From an uncultured candidate division WPS-2 bacterium (lineage in GTDB: Bacteria > Vulcanimicrobiota > Vulcanimicrobiia > Vulcanimicrobiales > Vulcanimicrobiaceae), in NCBI GenBank assembly GCA_937927945.1, contig CALEYW010000006.1:109539-173538 (forward strand): 64,000 nt of DNA. Reading direction: 5' to 3'. A model generated the notes under the pieces. That model did not search any database, was not told the origin of the DNA, and saw only the letters and a list, made by a program, of their open reading frames with translations. Every line of letters starts with the position of its first letter. Position 1 is the stretch's first letter. A program made the position numbers and the translations under genes. Shown in pieces: positions 1 through 8,926 of the stretch.

Positions 1-801
1 GTGGTCGGCACGTATCCGATCTACGGGTTCGGCGCGCTCATTTTCAACACGCGGTCCGGCGTCGTGAGCGATGCGCGCGTGCGCCGCGCGATCGTGCAGG
101 CGATCGACCGTGAGGGCATCGTGCGCAAGGTCAGCCGTGGTGCGCTGAGCGCCGATCGGGCGCCGCAGGGCTTGTTCGACTGGGCCTACGCGCCCCAGGT
201 GCGTCAGCCGGGCTACGACCTGCAGGCGGCGAGCGCGCTGCTCGAAGCGGCGGGATGGACACCGGATATCCACGGCGAGCGCTGGCGCGCCGGCCGTCAG
301 CTGCAGATGGACCTCGCGTACGACAACTCGTCGGCGGTCGCGCGCGGCGCCGCCGTCGCGATTCAAGATCAGGTCGCCCACGTCGGCATCGACCTGCGGC
401 TCAAGGGATACACGCCCATCCTCTTCCACGCGCTCGGCGAGTACGGTCCGCTCGCCGGCGGACGCTTCGCGCTCGCGCTCGACACCGTCCTCACGGGCTA
501 CGATCCGGAGACGTCGTGGTTCTTCCGCTGTGACCAAGCGCCGCCGGCAGGCTCGAACTACTCGCGCTACTGCGACCCTGCGGCGGACGCCGCGCAAAAC
601 GATGCGCTCGTCACGTTCGACGAGGGGCGCCGCAGCGCCGATTATCGCACCGTCCAGACACGCGTCGCAGCCGACGTCCCGGTCGCCTTTCTGTGGCGCA
701 CCGCCGGACTGTCGATCACACCGGCATCGCTGCACGGTCTGCAGCCTTCACCGGAAACACCGTACTGGGCCGCGTGGAAGTGGACGCCGGCTACGAAGTA
801 G
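1..801 (+). CDS. ABC transporter solute-binding protein, family 5 (3' part, partial)
   Basis: The reading frame is open from the first base, so the N-terminal lobe lies outside the window. The 266 residues seen match the C-terminal lobe of family 5 (peptide/nickel/oligopeptide) periplasmic binding proteins: the stretch with DARVRRAIVQAIDRE is the typical segment that follows the ligand-binding hinge, followed by an AALLEAAGW-like helix and a terminal region rich in W/Y. Such proteins capture a peptide or other small solute outside the inner membrane and hand it to an ABC permease. No permease or ATPase gene is visible downstream; the next gene is convergent and overlaps the 3' end by about 11 bases. 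The substrate cannot be inferred. The GTG at base 1 is not necessarily a start. Confidence 0.8.
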   Translation: MVGTYPIYGFGALIFNTRSGVVSDARVRRAIVQAIDREGIVRKVSRGALSADRAPQGLFDWAYAPQVRQPGYDLQAASALLEAAGWTPDIHGERWRAGRQLQMDLAYDNSSAVARGAAVAIQDQVAHVGIDLRLKGYTPILFHALGEYGPLAGGRFALALDTVLTGYDPETSWFFRCDQAPPAGSNYSRYCDPAADAAQNDALVTFDEGRRSADYRTVQTRVAADVPVAFLWRTAGLSITPASLHGLQPSPETPYWAAWKWTPATK

Positions 802-1792
802 CAGCGCGGCCCGCGTTCGCGATACGCTGCTTCGCCAAGGCGTAGAAGTCCGGGTTCGGCTCCGCCGCAAATGGACGGCGGTCGAGTTCGATCGCCGCGA
901 CCGAGGCCGAGCACAGACCGCCGAACGGTTCCCAAACGACATCGCCCTCCGCGGTGCACGCGATCACGATGCGCCGCATGAATTCGAGCGGCTTTTGATT
1001 GAGGTGTACCGTGGCGTTCTTGCCCCGGGTGTGGACACGCGGGGCGGAGCGCTTCGCGTTTCCTTTGAACCGCTCGGTGCCCGCCAGCGGCGGATGCGCC
1101 CAAACGTTGGTCACCGCGTGCTGGTGGGTCCACGGATGGCGCAACGCCGCCCACTGCTCGCGCGTCACCGGCGAATCGCCGTCGAGCGAGTAGTACGGCC
1201 GGCCCTGCGGATCGCCGTGCTCGTTCGCGTACTCCACGAGCAGCATCATCTCCTCAGCAGGGGGGAAGTACCACAACCAATCTTGCGTCAGATACTTTCG
1301 CGTTGCAGCGTTCTTTACGCCGCACGCCGTGTTGGCAAGAGAGAGCGCAAGTCCGGCGCGCAGCCACTCGTGGCGCAGCCACTGCCGGGCGGACATCGTC
1401 CCCTCGGAACTCGCGAATGCGAGCTTGCGGCGATAGAGCACGCAAATTTCCGTCACCACCGGAAATTGCCGGATCGTGTCGCCGTTCACGTTGCCCGCGA
1501 CGTGCGGGATGCCTTTGTCCCACACGATCGTCTGCACGTAGTCCCAGCCGAACTCCGTCAAGAGCTGATGCACCGTCGCCCAACCGACTTCGGTGTTCCA
1601 AAACCAGAGCGTCGTGGCCGGAGTCGCACGCCGGGACCACGTCTCGACGTGCGGCCGGTACCATGCGGCCAGACCGTCTGCAATCCGCGGGTCGTCCGGA
1701 AATCCACCGACCCCGTAGGCACCGTCGGAAACGATCGTGCTGGGGTCGGGCCAGTCACGATAGGCGTCCAGCGCGTCCCCGTGATACAGCAC
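791..1792 (-). CDS. DNA methyltransferase, beta-class architecture (N4/N6 type)
   Basis: A 333-residue protein whose motif order is that of beta-class amino-methyltransferases. A catalytic-type motif lies near the N-terminus (VSDGAYGVGGF, in the place of DPPY). A C-terminal block contains HLNQKPLEFMRRIV (motif X-like) and then WEPFGGLCSASVAAIEL (the SAM-binding FxGxG-type motif I). It should transfer a methyl group from SAM to adenine N6 or cytosine N4 in DNA. The catalytic tetrapeptide is degenerate (DGAY rather than DPPY), a variant I recall from DNA methylases but cannot verify here. No restriction endonuclease gene lies next to it, so it looks like an orphan methylase. It is convergent with the solute-binding gene and sits 15 bases from the serine hydrolase frame upstream, so the two may be co-transcribed. 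Confidence 0.75.
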   Translation of the reverse strand: MLYHGDALDAYRDWPDPSTIVSDGAYGVGGFPDDPRIADGLAAWYRPHVETWSRRATPATTLWFWNTEVGWATVHQLLTEFGWDYVQTIVWDKGIPHVAGNVNGDTIRQFPVVTEICVLYRRKLAFASSEGTMSARQWLRHEWLRAGLALSLANTACGVKNAATRKYLTQDWLWYFPPAEEMMLLVEYANEHGDPQGRPYYSLDGDSPVTREQWAALRHPWTHQHAVTNVWAHPPLAGTERFKGNAKRSAPRVHTRGKNATVHLNQKPLEFMRRIVIACTAEGDVVWEPFGGLCSASVAAIELDRRPFAAEPNPDFYALAKQRIANAGRAATS

Positions 1793-1807
1793 GTTCGGGC
1801 CTCGCGA

Positions 1808-2882
1808 CTACCTTCCGTCCAACGCTCGTTCGACGGCCTTGAGTCCCGGGCGGTGGGCGCCGATTCCGGAGCCGCCGTTGTAAAATGCGGCAAAAGCGAT
1901 GCCGTCGGGACGATGCTCGACCCAGGTGTGCGAACCTTGAATCCCGCCGTTCTTTCCATAGAAGACCGCGTCCGGATTGCCGCCGACGTGATAGACGACG
2001 TCCCAGCCGAGCCCGAACGCCGAACCGTTCGCTCGCGGGCGAAGCGGCGCCGCAGGCGGCGCGAGCATCGCTGCTCGTGACGCGGGCGAGACGATCTTTC
2101 CCGCATCGTAAGCAACCACGACTCTGACCATGTCGACCGCTGAGAGGATCCATCCGCCGGCCGGCGTTCCGCCTTCGACGCGCTTGTTGACGACGACGCC
2201 GCGGTTCTCGTCGTAGCGCACGGCTTGACCGGCGATCGCCGCGTGCATTTCCAGCGACCCGAATCGCGTGACGCCGGCGGGCGCGAAGACGTTGTCGCGC
2301 ACGAAGTCGATATACGTTTGGCCGCTCGCTCTCGCGACCACCGCACCGAGCACGTTGAAGCCGGCGTTGGAGTACGCTTGATGCGAGCCCGGTGCAAATT
2401 GAAGCTCGGCACGCGCCGCCGCTCGTGCGGTGTTCATCGGGTCGTCCGTCGCCGCGTTGACGTCGTACGGCAGGCCCGACGAGTGGTTCAGCAGCTCTTT
2501 GATCGTGATGCCGGCCGCGCGCGCATCCGCGACGTCGACGATGCCCAGAAACGAAAAGGCACGCATATCCAGGGTCAGCTTCCGCTCGTCGACGAGTTTC
2601 ATGACGGCCATCGCGGTGATCGGCTTCGAACAGCTCGCGAGCGCGAACATCGTGTCGGGTCCGACCGGCGTCGCCGTCGCGAGGTCAAGCCGATCCGAAA
2701 CCCTTCACGTCGACGATGCGGCCTCGATCGGCGACCGCGAAGCCCGCCCCCGGAGAGTGAGCTTTTTTCACGACCGCCGCCAACGCCGCATTCGCAACCG
2801 GGATGTCCGGATTCGCCGAGGCCGGAAGCGCCAGGCTCAGCAACGTTCCAAGGACCACGCCGGCAACGACAGTGTATCGCAC
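1808..2882 (-). pseudogene. Beta-lactamase-fold serine hydrolase, frameshifted
   Basis: Two frames on the minus strand add up to one class C beta-lactamase / penicillin-binding-like hydrolase. The N-terminal part (2882 down to about 2685) begins MRYTVVAGVVLGTLLSLALP, a signal peptide, and reaches VKGFGSA before a stop. The remainder (about 2690 to 1808) continues with DLATATPVGPDTMFALASCS, and its SCSK supplies the SxxK nucleophile motif. Removing one T in GGCTTGACC (around 2685) restores a continuous GFGSADLATATP reading. The long downstream part ends in a plausible C-terminus, and the rest of the sequence is undamaged. A sequencing or assembly error is therefore as likely as real decay. If intact, it would be an exported esterase/peptidase-like enzyme of about 357 residues. 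Confidence 0.75.
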
Positions 2883-2980
2883 GTCGCCCGCTTCTTTTGG
2901 ACTGTGCGGCCATTCCTTCAGCCTAACGGGACGTTCGACGGTGGCAATGGGACTTGAAGCCCCGCGCGCGTCCCGATAGA

Positions 2981-3583
2981 CTAGCGGCGGAGAACGCGAT
3001 ACGAAAACGCTTGGCCTTGCATCGAACGGTGTATTTCAAAGGGTTGAGGGTCATCGAGTTCGGGAGCGGTTAGTTCCCGTATCGTCGTCTTCACCGCACT
3101 CGCTCTGCGTCGTGCGGCGTGCCCGATACTTTGCACGTGGAAGAGCTTGTCCGGCCCGCGCACGCCCCAGAGCACGACCTGCCTGTTGATCGGTAAGACG
3201 CCCACTTGTTGGAGCAACAGCGCCTGCGAGATGTCGAGCGCCGGCGGGATAGGCTGCGCGCGGGTAGATGACGGTCTCGGCGACTTGGCCCGGCGCGAGG
3301 TGGCGTACGTTGCCGGCGCGGTCGAGAACGAGCGCATCCTTACTGGACCAGGGAGCGGCCTGCTTCATGGCGTCGACGAAGACGCCGATGCCGCGAAGCG
3401 TCCGTCGGTGTGCAAACATCCTGCGGCGATCGCTGCGAGCGCCACGGAGGTCAGCATCGTGCGGAGCGGTACTGACACGCGATTCCCTTTCGAACCGAAC
3501 GTGGCTGGGAGGACACGCGCGGCCAACGCGGGCGGCGGCAACCGCGATCGCCCGTCGTCAGTGTCCGTTTCGAAACGAGGCAT
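2981..3583 (-). pseudogene. Small exported protein, broken by two apparent frameshifts
   Basis: Three overlapping minus-strand frames look like pieces of one gene. The first piece (3583 to about 3365) contains MLTSVALAAIAAGCLHTDG, a signal peptide ending in a lipobox-like AAGC. The next (about 3400 to 3260) reads GIGVFVDAMKQAAPWSSKDA and then DRAGNVRHLAPGQVAETVIY. The last (about 3250 to 2981) reads PALDISQALLLQQVGVLPIN, VVLWGVRGPDKLFHVQSIGH and a plausible C-terminus. Each piece has protein-like composition only where the previous one loses it. I do not recognise the family. The pieces would make a lipoprotein of about 190 residues. The evidence for joining them is composition and order only. 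Confidence 0.4.
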
Positions 3584-3691
3584 CCGAAACGGACCAAGGT
3601 CGCCTCGGCAAATAATCGAAGTCGCGGTCGTTCAGGCTGATGGACGACGCGACCCAGTTATCGGTGGTACACAGCGGCACTTTTCCGGCAG

Positions 3692-4291
3692 TTATGCGAA
3701 GTCGGGCAACCAGCCGAGAACGCGCGCCGTCATTTGGGTGCGGTTTTGAGATTCCGTTTTAACGAGGAGGCGCTTCGTATGCCACTCGACGGTCGTGCTG
3801 GAGATACAGAGCTTCCGCGCGATCTCCGCCGACGGTGCGCCATGGATGATGAGCGCCAGCAATTGCAGCTCCCGCGCGGTGAGGCCGTATCGGGTCTTGG
3901 TCACGTCGAGGATCCGATTGCGGTTGACCCGCCACAGCCAGCAGGCGAAGTATTGGCCTGCGCTCGAGCCCTCCAACGCCGTAAGTCCGACGACGATGTC
4001 CGGTTCGATGAGCGTCATCGCCGGCTGGTTCGTGCGGAGCGCGACGACGGCTTTGCGTCGGATGATCCGCACCAGCAACTCCGGTAGGCACCCCGGTGCC
4101 GTGGGGCCGAGCCCTTCGAGCAGTTCGCGGAGTTCCGTGCGGTGATCGCGCGCCTGCAATTTTCCTTCGCCGTTCACGACCATCGCGAACGGCGCACCGA
4201 GCTGTTGGACATATGACAATGCGAAGGAAGTAGTGTTTGGATCGTTGTCCGGTTTATGGTAGCGACCAGCTTTTGCAATGCGCTGCTCCAT
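3692..4291 (-). CDS. LuxR-type transcriptional regulator
   Basis: A 199-residue protein with a C-terminal LuxR/FixJ helix-turn-helix at about residues 135-195. LTARELQLLALIIHGAPSAE opens the domain, and EIARKLCISSTTVEWHTKRL forms the scaffold and recognition helices. The N-terminal 120 residues have no phosphoacceptor aspartate pattern. FAMVVNGEGKLQARDHRTEL could be part of a PAS-like sensor, but this is weak. The gene is divergent from the exopolysaccharide operon that starts at 4497, about 200 bases away, so a role in controlling that operon is a reasonable inference. No operator could be identified in the gap. Confidence 0.75.
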   Translation of the reverse strand: MEQRIAKAGRYHKPDNDPNTTSFALSYVQQLGAPFAMVVNGEGKLQARDHRTELRELLEGLGPTAPGCLPELLVRIIRRKAVVALRTNQPAMTLIEPDIVVGLTALEGSSAGQYFACWLWRVNRNRILDVTKTRYGLTARELQLLALIIHGAPSAEIARKLCISSTTVEWHTKRLLVKTESQNRTQMTARVLGWLPDFA

Positions 4292-4496
4292 AACGCCCTT
4301 TCGCTCTAGTTATAGCGTTCGTGCACCCCCCGACCTCTTACCGACTCGTCGACAGGAATCAAACGGCCGGAAGGTTCTTTTCATCGCCGCCCTCCCGACG
4401 TGGAGTTTATGTGAACCCCTGGTCTCGGTAGTTATTCGGCGTGTGAACCAATGGTATCGTTGCGCAACAATTCTCTCGATAATCGCGAGGATAGCA

Positions 4497-5639
4497 ATGC
4501 GCAACCGATGCGGTGTGTTTGCGGTCACCGCTGCTCTCTTGTTCTACGCAAACTGCGGGATCGCTCAAGCGGCGCTCCATCCGGGCGACAAGGTCGACGT
4601 ACAAGTGTACAACCACCCAGAGCTATCAGGGGTCCGCACGCTCGACGCGATGGGGAACGTCTCGGTGCCCGTCGCAGGAACCGTCCCCGCTGCGAATCTC
4701 GAGGCGCGTGACGTCGCCGAACGCATTCGCACCAAGCTAGCTCCGTACGTTCGCAAGGTTTCGGTACAGGTTCGGCTCGAGACGCAAAGCGAATCGATCT
4801 TCGTTGCCGGCGGACCCGGTGGTTCGGTGAAGTTCGTTCCCGGCGAGACGCTCTCGAGCGTCGTCGATCGCCTTCAGACGACGCTCGTTACACCGCAAGC
4901 GCAGAGCGCGGCGGAGAACTCCGCCGTCGTGCGCGGGTCTGATGCGGTGGATCTGTTCAACGGCGCGGTAGACTTTCGTCGCGTGAGCTTGATGCGTGAC
5001 GGTACCGTCATGGGTCCATACGACCTACTCGCGCTGCGCGCCGCGGGCCAATTGGGTCCAGCGCTCGCGCCGAACGACACTATTCAGCTCGTGAACAAGC
5101 CGATCGCGGTGACGATCACCGGAGACGTGCAGCATCCGGGGATCGCCTACTTGCGCGAGGGCGAGTCGCTCGCTCAGGCGCTGGCACAGGTAGGCGGTGC
5201 CTCACCGACGACGGCATCGGAGAGCGGTATCATGCTCGACCGAGGCGGCGCCGCGAATCGCGTGTCGCTGGGCGGCGAGCAGTTCGCTCAGGCGGCTCAG
5301 AATGGCGACCGGCTGTTCGTTCCACGCGCGCCGCACGTCGACGTCGTGGGCAATGTGGCGAAGCCCGGCGATACCGTGCTGCGCGGCAGTCCCACGCTGG
5401 TGAGCGCCATCTATTACGCTGGCGGTCCGGCGCAGTATGCGAACCTCAAAGCGGTCCAAGTGATTCACGGTTCCAATCGGAACACGTACAATTTGGACGC
5501 CCTGCGTAAAGGCCGCGCCGGCGAGAACCCGACGCTCTCCGACGGCGACGTCGTGCTCGTTCCGCAGGGAAGTACGTTCGACTTGAACCAGGTGTGGTCG
5601 GCGATCGGTGCCCTTGGCCTGTTCGGGTTGCGCCTGTAA
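4497..5639 (+). CDS. Polysaccharide export protein with SLBB domains (Wza-like)
   Basis: A 380-residue exported protein. ATG 4497 is chosen because GCGAGG lies a few bases upstream and the protein then begins with a signal peptide (MRNRCGVFAVTAALLFYANC, cleavage likely after AQA near residue 25). The first mature domain, LHPGDKVDVQVYNHPELSG, is the Poly_export fold. Two SLBB beta-grasp segments follow, one near ITGDVQHPGIAYLREGES and one near DVVGNVAKPGDTVL. Wza-family proteins form the outer-membrane and periplasmic channel for capsule or exopolysaccharide. No lipobox cysteine is obvious and there is no terminal amphipathic barrel helix, so it may be a shorter periplasmic variant. It is the first gene of a long forward operon, and its TAA overlaps the start of the next gene. 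Confidence 0.88.
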   Translation: MRNRCGVFAVTAALLFYANCGIAQAALHPGDKVDVQVYNHPELSGVRTLDAMGNVSVPVAGTVPAANLEARDVAERIRTKLAPYVRKVSVQVRLETQSESIFVAGGPGGSVKFVPGETLSSVVDRLQTTLVTPQAQSAAENSAVVRGSDAVDLFNGAVDFRRVSLMRDGTVMGPYDLLALRAAGQLGPALAPNDTIQLVNKPIAVTITGDVQHPGIAYLREGESLAQALAQVGGASPTTASESGIMLDRGGAANRVSLGGEQFAQAAQNGDRLFVPRAPHVDVVGNVAKPGDTVLRGSPTLVSAIYYAGGPAQYANLKAVQVIHGSNRNTYNLDALRKGRAGENPTLSDGDVVLVPQGSTFDLNQVWSAIGALGLFGLRL

Positions 5640-6247
5640 TGACGGCACCGGTCATCGCCTACCGCGAGAACCTCGCCTACCGCAGGCGCAAGCGTGCCCT
5701 CGACATCGTCATCGGCGCCTCGGCGCTCCTCCTGGTACTGCCGATCCTCGTCCTTGCCGCCATCGCGATCCGTCTCGAAGACGGCGGAGCGATTCTCTTC
5801 CGCCAGCGCCGCGTCGGTCGTTTCGGACGTGTCTTCACGATCTACAAGCTGCGTACGATGTGCAGCTCGGACTGCGTCGACGCGCTCTCTCCGACTTCGG
5901 GCACAGACGCTCGCGTGACGCGGGTCGGCGCGCTCTTGCGCAAGACCTCGATCGACGAGCTTCCGCAACTCTTCAACGTGCTGCGCGGCGACATGTCGGT
6001 GGTCGGGCCCCGGCCCGAAATGCCTTTCATCGTCAAGCGCTACGAGCCGTGGCAGCACTTGCGGCACCTCGCGACGCCCGGAATCACCGGACTGTGGCAG
6101 ACGACTTGCCGATCCCGCGTTCCGCTGCATCGCCCCGAAGCGACGCAGATCGACCTCGAGTACCTGCGGACCGCGTCGACCAGCACGGATAGCCGCATCG
6201 TGCTTCGCACGTTTCGCGCTCTGCTGCATGCCGACGGAGCCTATTAG
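5639..6247 (+). CDS. Priming sugar-phosphate transferase (undecaprenyl-phosphate glycosyl-1-phosphate transferase)
   Basis: A 202-residue enzyme with one N-terminal membrane segment (IVIGASALLLVLPILVLAAI), then RQRRVGRFGRVFTIYKLRTM, the hallmark of the bacterial sugar transferase family. DELPQLFNVLRGDMSVVGPR and PE follow, and the usual PGITGLWQ motif is present. It transfers a sugar 1-phosphate from a nucleotide sugar to undecaprenyl phosphate on the cytoplasmic face, the first committed step of repeat-unit assembly. It is the short form, lacking the extra membrane helices of WbaP/WcaJ. ATG 5639 overlaps the preceding TAA (TAATG), indicating translational coupling. The sugar transferred is not predictable. 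Confidence 0.93.
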   Translation: MTAPVIAYRENLAYRRRKRALDIVIGASALLLVLPILVLAAIAIRLEDGGAILFRQRRVGRFGRVFTIYKLRTMCSSDCVDALSPTSGTDARVTRVGALLRKTSIDELPQLFNVLRGDMSVVGPRPEMPFIVKRYEPWQHLRHLATPGITGLWQTTCRSRVPLHRPEATQIDLEYLRTASTSTDSRIVLRTFRALLHADGAY

Positions 6248-6255
6248 GAGCCCTT

Positions 6256-7560
6256 GTGACGATTCCCAAGACTATCTGCATCATCGGCACGGGTTATGTC
6301 GGGATGGCCAGCGCGATCGGATTCGCGGAACTCGGCCACCACGTGTACGGCTACGACATTCTGCCGGACCGCGTCCGCGCGCTCCAGCGTGGAATCACGC
6401 CGTACAACGAAGCCGGGATCGAAGAGCCGCTCCAGCGACATCTGGGAACAGGACGGATCGCGTTCGTCGAAGACTTGGCCCAAGCCGCGGGCAAGGCCGA
6501 TTTCGTGATCGTGACCGTCGGTACGCCGTCGCTGGAAGACGGCGCCGCGGATCTCTCCGCGGTACGGGACGCGATCGCGTCGATCGTTCCCGTCATGGCG
6601 GAGCATGCCGTCATCGTGCTGCGCTCGACGGTACCGGCCGGTACAACCAATAGCTTCGCCGAGGAATACGACGGGCAGTTCATCTACGCGCCAGAATTCT
6701 TGCGCGAAGGATCGGCGGTCGCCGACTTCCTCGGTCCGGATCGCATCGTCGTCGGAGCTCCGTCGCTGCACGCGGGTCAGCACTATGCGCGCCTGCTCGC
6801 CGCGCTCGATCGTCCCGTCTTGGTCACGTCGTACCGCAATGCGGAGCTCGTCAAGAGCGTCTCGAACGCCTTCTTGGCGCTGAAGATCAGCTTCGCCAAC
6901 GAGGTCGCCAACTTGTGCGACGTGCTGGAGGCGGACGCTCTGGAAGTGCTGCGCGGCGTCGGAGGTGACCGCCGGATCGGCGGAGATTTCCTCGCGCCCG
7001 GGATCGGCTTCGGCGGGCCGTGCTTCGAGAAGGACGTGAAGAGCTTGTGCCATATCGCCGGCCAACACGGCGAACCGCCCGAGCTGCTTGCCGCGACGTT
7101 GCGCGTCAACGAGATGCAGCCTCGCCGCATCGTCGACGTTTTTGAAGAGGAGCTCGGCGGGCTGGCCGGCGCCCAGGTCGCGGTCTGGGGACTGACGTTC
7201 AAGGCGGGCACCGACGACGTTCGCGACTCGCTTGCCTTGCGCATCATCGACGATCTCCGCGCGCGCGGGGCCGTACCGGTCGCTTATGACCCGGCGATAG
7301 CGCTGCACCCCGAGATTCGCTGCGATGTCGCGCTCTCCGCGCTGGATGCTCTGGATCGTGCCGACGGATTGCTGGTGCTCACGGAGTGGCCGGAATTCGC
7401 CGCGATCTCGCCGCACGCGGTCGCCGCGCGGCTTGGCGGCGACGTCGTGGTCGACGGCCGCAACGTGCTCGACCCACAGTCCTATGCGGCCGCCGGCCTG
7501 CGCTTTCGCGGCGTGGGGCGGCGACCTGCAACCTGTCTGCCGCTAGCGGCGGCGAGCTGA
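6256..7560 (+). CDS. ugd: UDP-glucose 6-dehydrogenase family (nucleotide-sugar dehydrogenase)
   Basis: A 434-residue NAD-dependent dehydrogenase. The N-terminal Rossmann motif is IGTGYVGMASAIGFAELGHH. APEFLREGSAV, the conserved lysine region ELVKSVSNAFLALKISFANE and the catalytic cysteine region GIGFGGPCFEKD are all present. The UDP-binding C-terminal domain contains WGLTFKAGTDDVRDS. These are the defining motifs of UDP-glucose/UDP-mannose-type dehydrogenases that oxidise C6 twice to give the uronic acid. GTG 6256 has AGGAG a few bases upstream. Because a UDP-glucuronate decarboxylase-like gene lies in the same operon (9570), UDP-glucose to UDP-glucuronate is the likely reaction. Confidence 0.92.
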   Translation: MTIPKTICIIGTGYVGMASAIGFAELGHHVYGYDILPDRVRALQRGITPYNEAGIEEPLQRHLGTGRIAFVEDLAQAAGKADFVIVTVGTPSLEDGAADLSAVRDAIASIVPVMAEHAVIVLRSTVPAGTTNSFAEEYDGQFIYAPEFLREGSAVADFLGPDRIVVGAPSLHAGQHYARLLAALDRPVLVTSYRNAELVKSVSNAFLALKISFANEVANLCDVLEADALEVLRGVGGDRRIGGDFLAPGIGFGGPCFEKDVKSLCHIAGQHGEPPELLAATLRVNEMQPRRIVDVFEEELGGLAGAQVAVWGLTFKAGTDDVRDSLALRIIDDLRARGAVPVAYDPAIALHPEIRCDVALSALDALDRADGLLVLTEWPEFAAISPHAVAARLGGDVVVDGRNVLDPQSYAAAGLRFRGVGRRPATCLPLAAAS

Positions 7561-7566
7561 GGTGTC

Positions 7567-8916
7567 ATGACTTTCGATCGATTCAGCGGAACGCTTCGCC
7601 GCCAGTGGCTGGTTGTCGCAATCGTTCTGGCCATCGGACTGATGGCGTACTTCCTCCTGCTCGAGCGGATGCGGACGTATACCGCGACCGCGTCGATCCT
7701 CAGCGTCGCTCCGTCGCAGAATGCGGCGGCGCTGGATCCCCAGAAGGATCCGACGACGGCCGCGGTGCTGCCGCAAGATCTGCCAAGTCTCATCGCGAGC
7801 TCCACGGTCGTGCAGCGGGTCGGCCGCGATCTTCATCTCTCGATGGACCAGACGTTCACGCTCGCTGGAGAAGTCAAAGCTCGCGGACCGTCTTCATCGA
7901 ACGTCATCCCGATAAGCGTGACGGATCGGAATCCGCGGCGAGCTATCGCGGCGGCTAACGCGTTCTCGTTCGAGATCCAAGTGATCGAGCGTGAGATAGC
8001 GACGTCACGATATGGAACGCTGATCCAAGATCTCCAGTCGCAGCTGCGCACTCGGCGCGATGCGCTCGCCCAGATCGACTCCAAGCTCGCTGCCGTCTCG
8101 GCCCAAGACCCGTACATCACCGCTGACGCGGGGACGACGGCGATCAACACGCAGCTCGTCACTACCCTGCGCCAGCGCGACGCGTTGCGCGCCGCCATGC
8201 AAGGCGATGCAGCGGCCGCGCAGTTTGCCGCTCAGCGGCCGGAGCTCACCCGGGCTCTCGCGTCGCGCGAGATCATCGAGAAAAACCCGACGTTCAACAG
8301 CCTTCGGGAGCAATACGGCAAGGATCTCGCGCAGCTCAACGTCGCGAGGGCCGGTTACACCGACCAATTCCCCGGCCTGGCCGGACAAACGGAACAAGTG
8401 GGACGCGAAGGGCAGATGCTCTCGAACCTGCAGAACCGCGAAACGGCGCAGCTTGCGAAGAGTGAATCGTATGTCGCCGCGCTGCTGGACAAGAACAAGG
8501 CCGATGCCGCGTATGCGAGCGATCGCGCCCAACTTGCGACGTTCGACGCAGTGATCGGCGATCTGACGCAGCACCTCGATGCGAGCCGAAGCTCCGGGCT
8601 GGCGGTAGCTGCGCTCCGTCGCGAGCGAGAGGCCGGGGATCAGGCCTATGCCCGTCTTTCGGATCGCTTGGCAAACGCCATGGCGGATCGATCGCAGGCA
8701 GCCTCGATCGCCCCCGCCGTGGTGATCGATCGCGCGACCTCCGCGAATCCGGCGTTGTTCTCGCAACCACGCGTCCTGGGCGCCGCTCTGGCAATCGCGT
8801 TCCTTTGGCTGGCGATCACGCTCGCGTTTCTCGTCGACGCCTCGGACAAACGGCTCCGGACGCGCACGACCATCGAAGAACTGTACGGCAGCCCCGTGCT
8901 GACCGACGTCGGTTAG
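7567..8916 (+). CDS. Polysaccharide chain-length / co-polymerase protein (Wzz-like)
   Basis: A 449-residue membrane protein with a membrane segment at each end (about residues 14-33 and about 397-420, the latter near ALAIAFLWLAITLAFLVDAS) and a long helical, coiled-coil-rich periplasmic part between them. That topology and the short N-terminal tail are those of Wzz/PCP-2-type chain-length regulators. No kinase domain is fused. A CpsD-like ATPase is encoded immediately downstream as a separate protein, as in two-protein systems. ATG 7567 lies seven bases after the previous stop. Confidence 0.85.
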   Translation: MTFDRFSGTLRRQWLVVAIVLAIGLMAYFLLLERMRTYTATASILSVAPSQNAAALDPQKDPTTAAVLPQDLPSLIASSTVVQRVGRDLHLSMDQTFTLAGEVKARGPSSSNVIPISVTDRNPRRAIAAANAFSFEIQVIEREIATSRYGTLIQDLQSQLRTRRDALAQIDSKLAAVSAQDPYITADAGTTAINTQLVTTLRQRDALRAAMQGDAAAAQFAAQRPELTRALASREIIEKNPTFNSLREQYGKDLAQLNVARAGYTDQFPGLAGQTEQVGREGQMLSNLQNRETAQLAKSESYVAALLDKNKADAAYASDRAQLATFDAVIGDLTQHLDASRSSGLAVAALRREREAGDQAYARLSDRLANAMADRSQAASIAPAVVIDRATSANPALFSQPRVLGAALAIAFLWLAITLAFLVDASDKRLRTRTTIEELYGSPVLTDVG

Positions 8917-8926
8917 GAGCCCTTCC

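Noticed and set aside
530..2080. Long plus-strand open frame opposite the methyltransferase and hydrolase genes
   Set aside because: Arg-rich, low-complexity translation typical of the antisense of high-GC genes. The minus-strand genes carry recognisable motifs.
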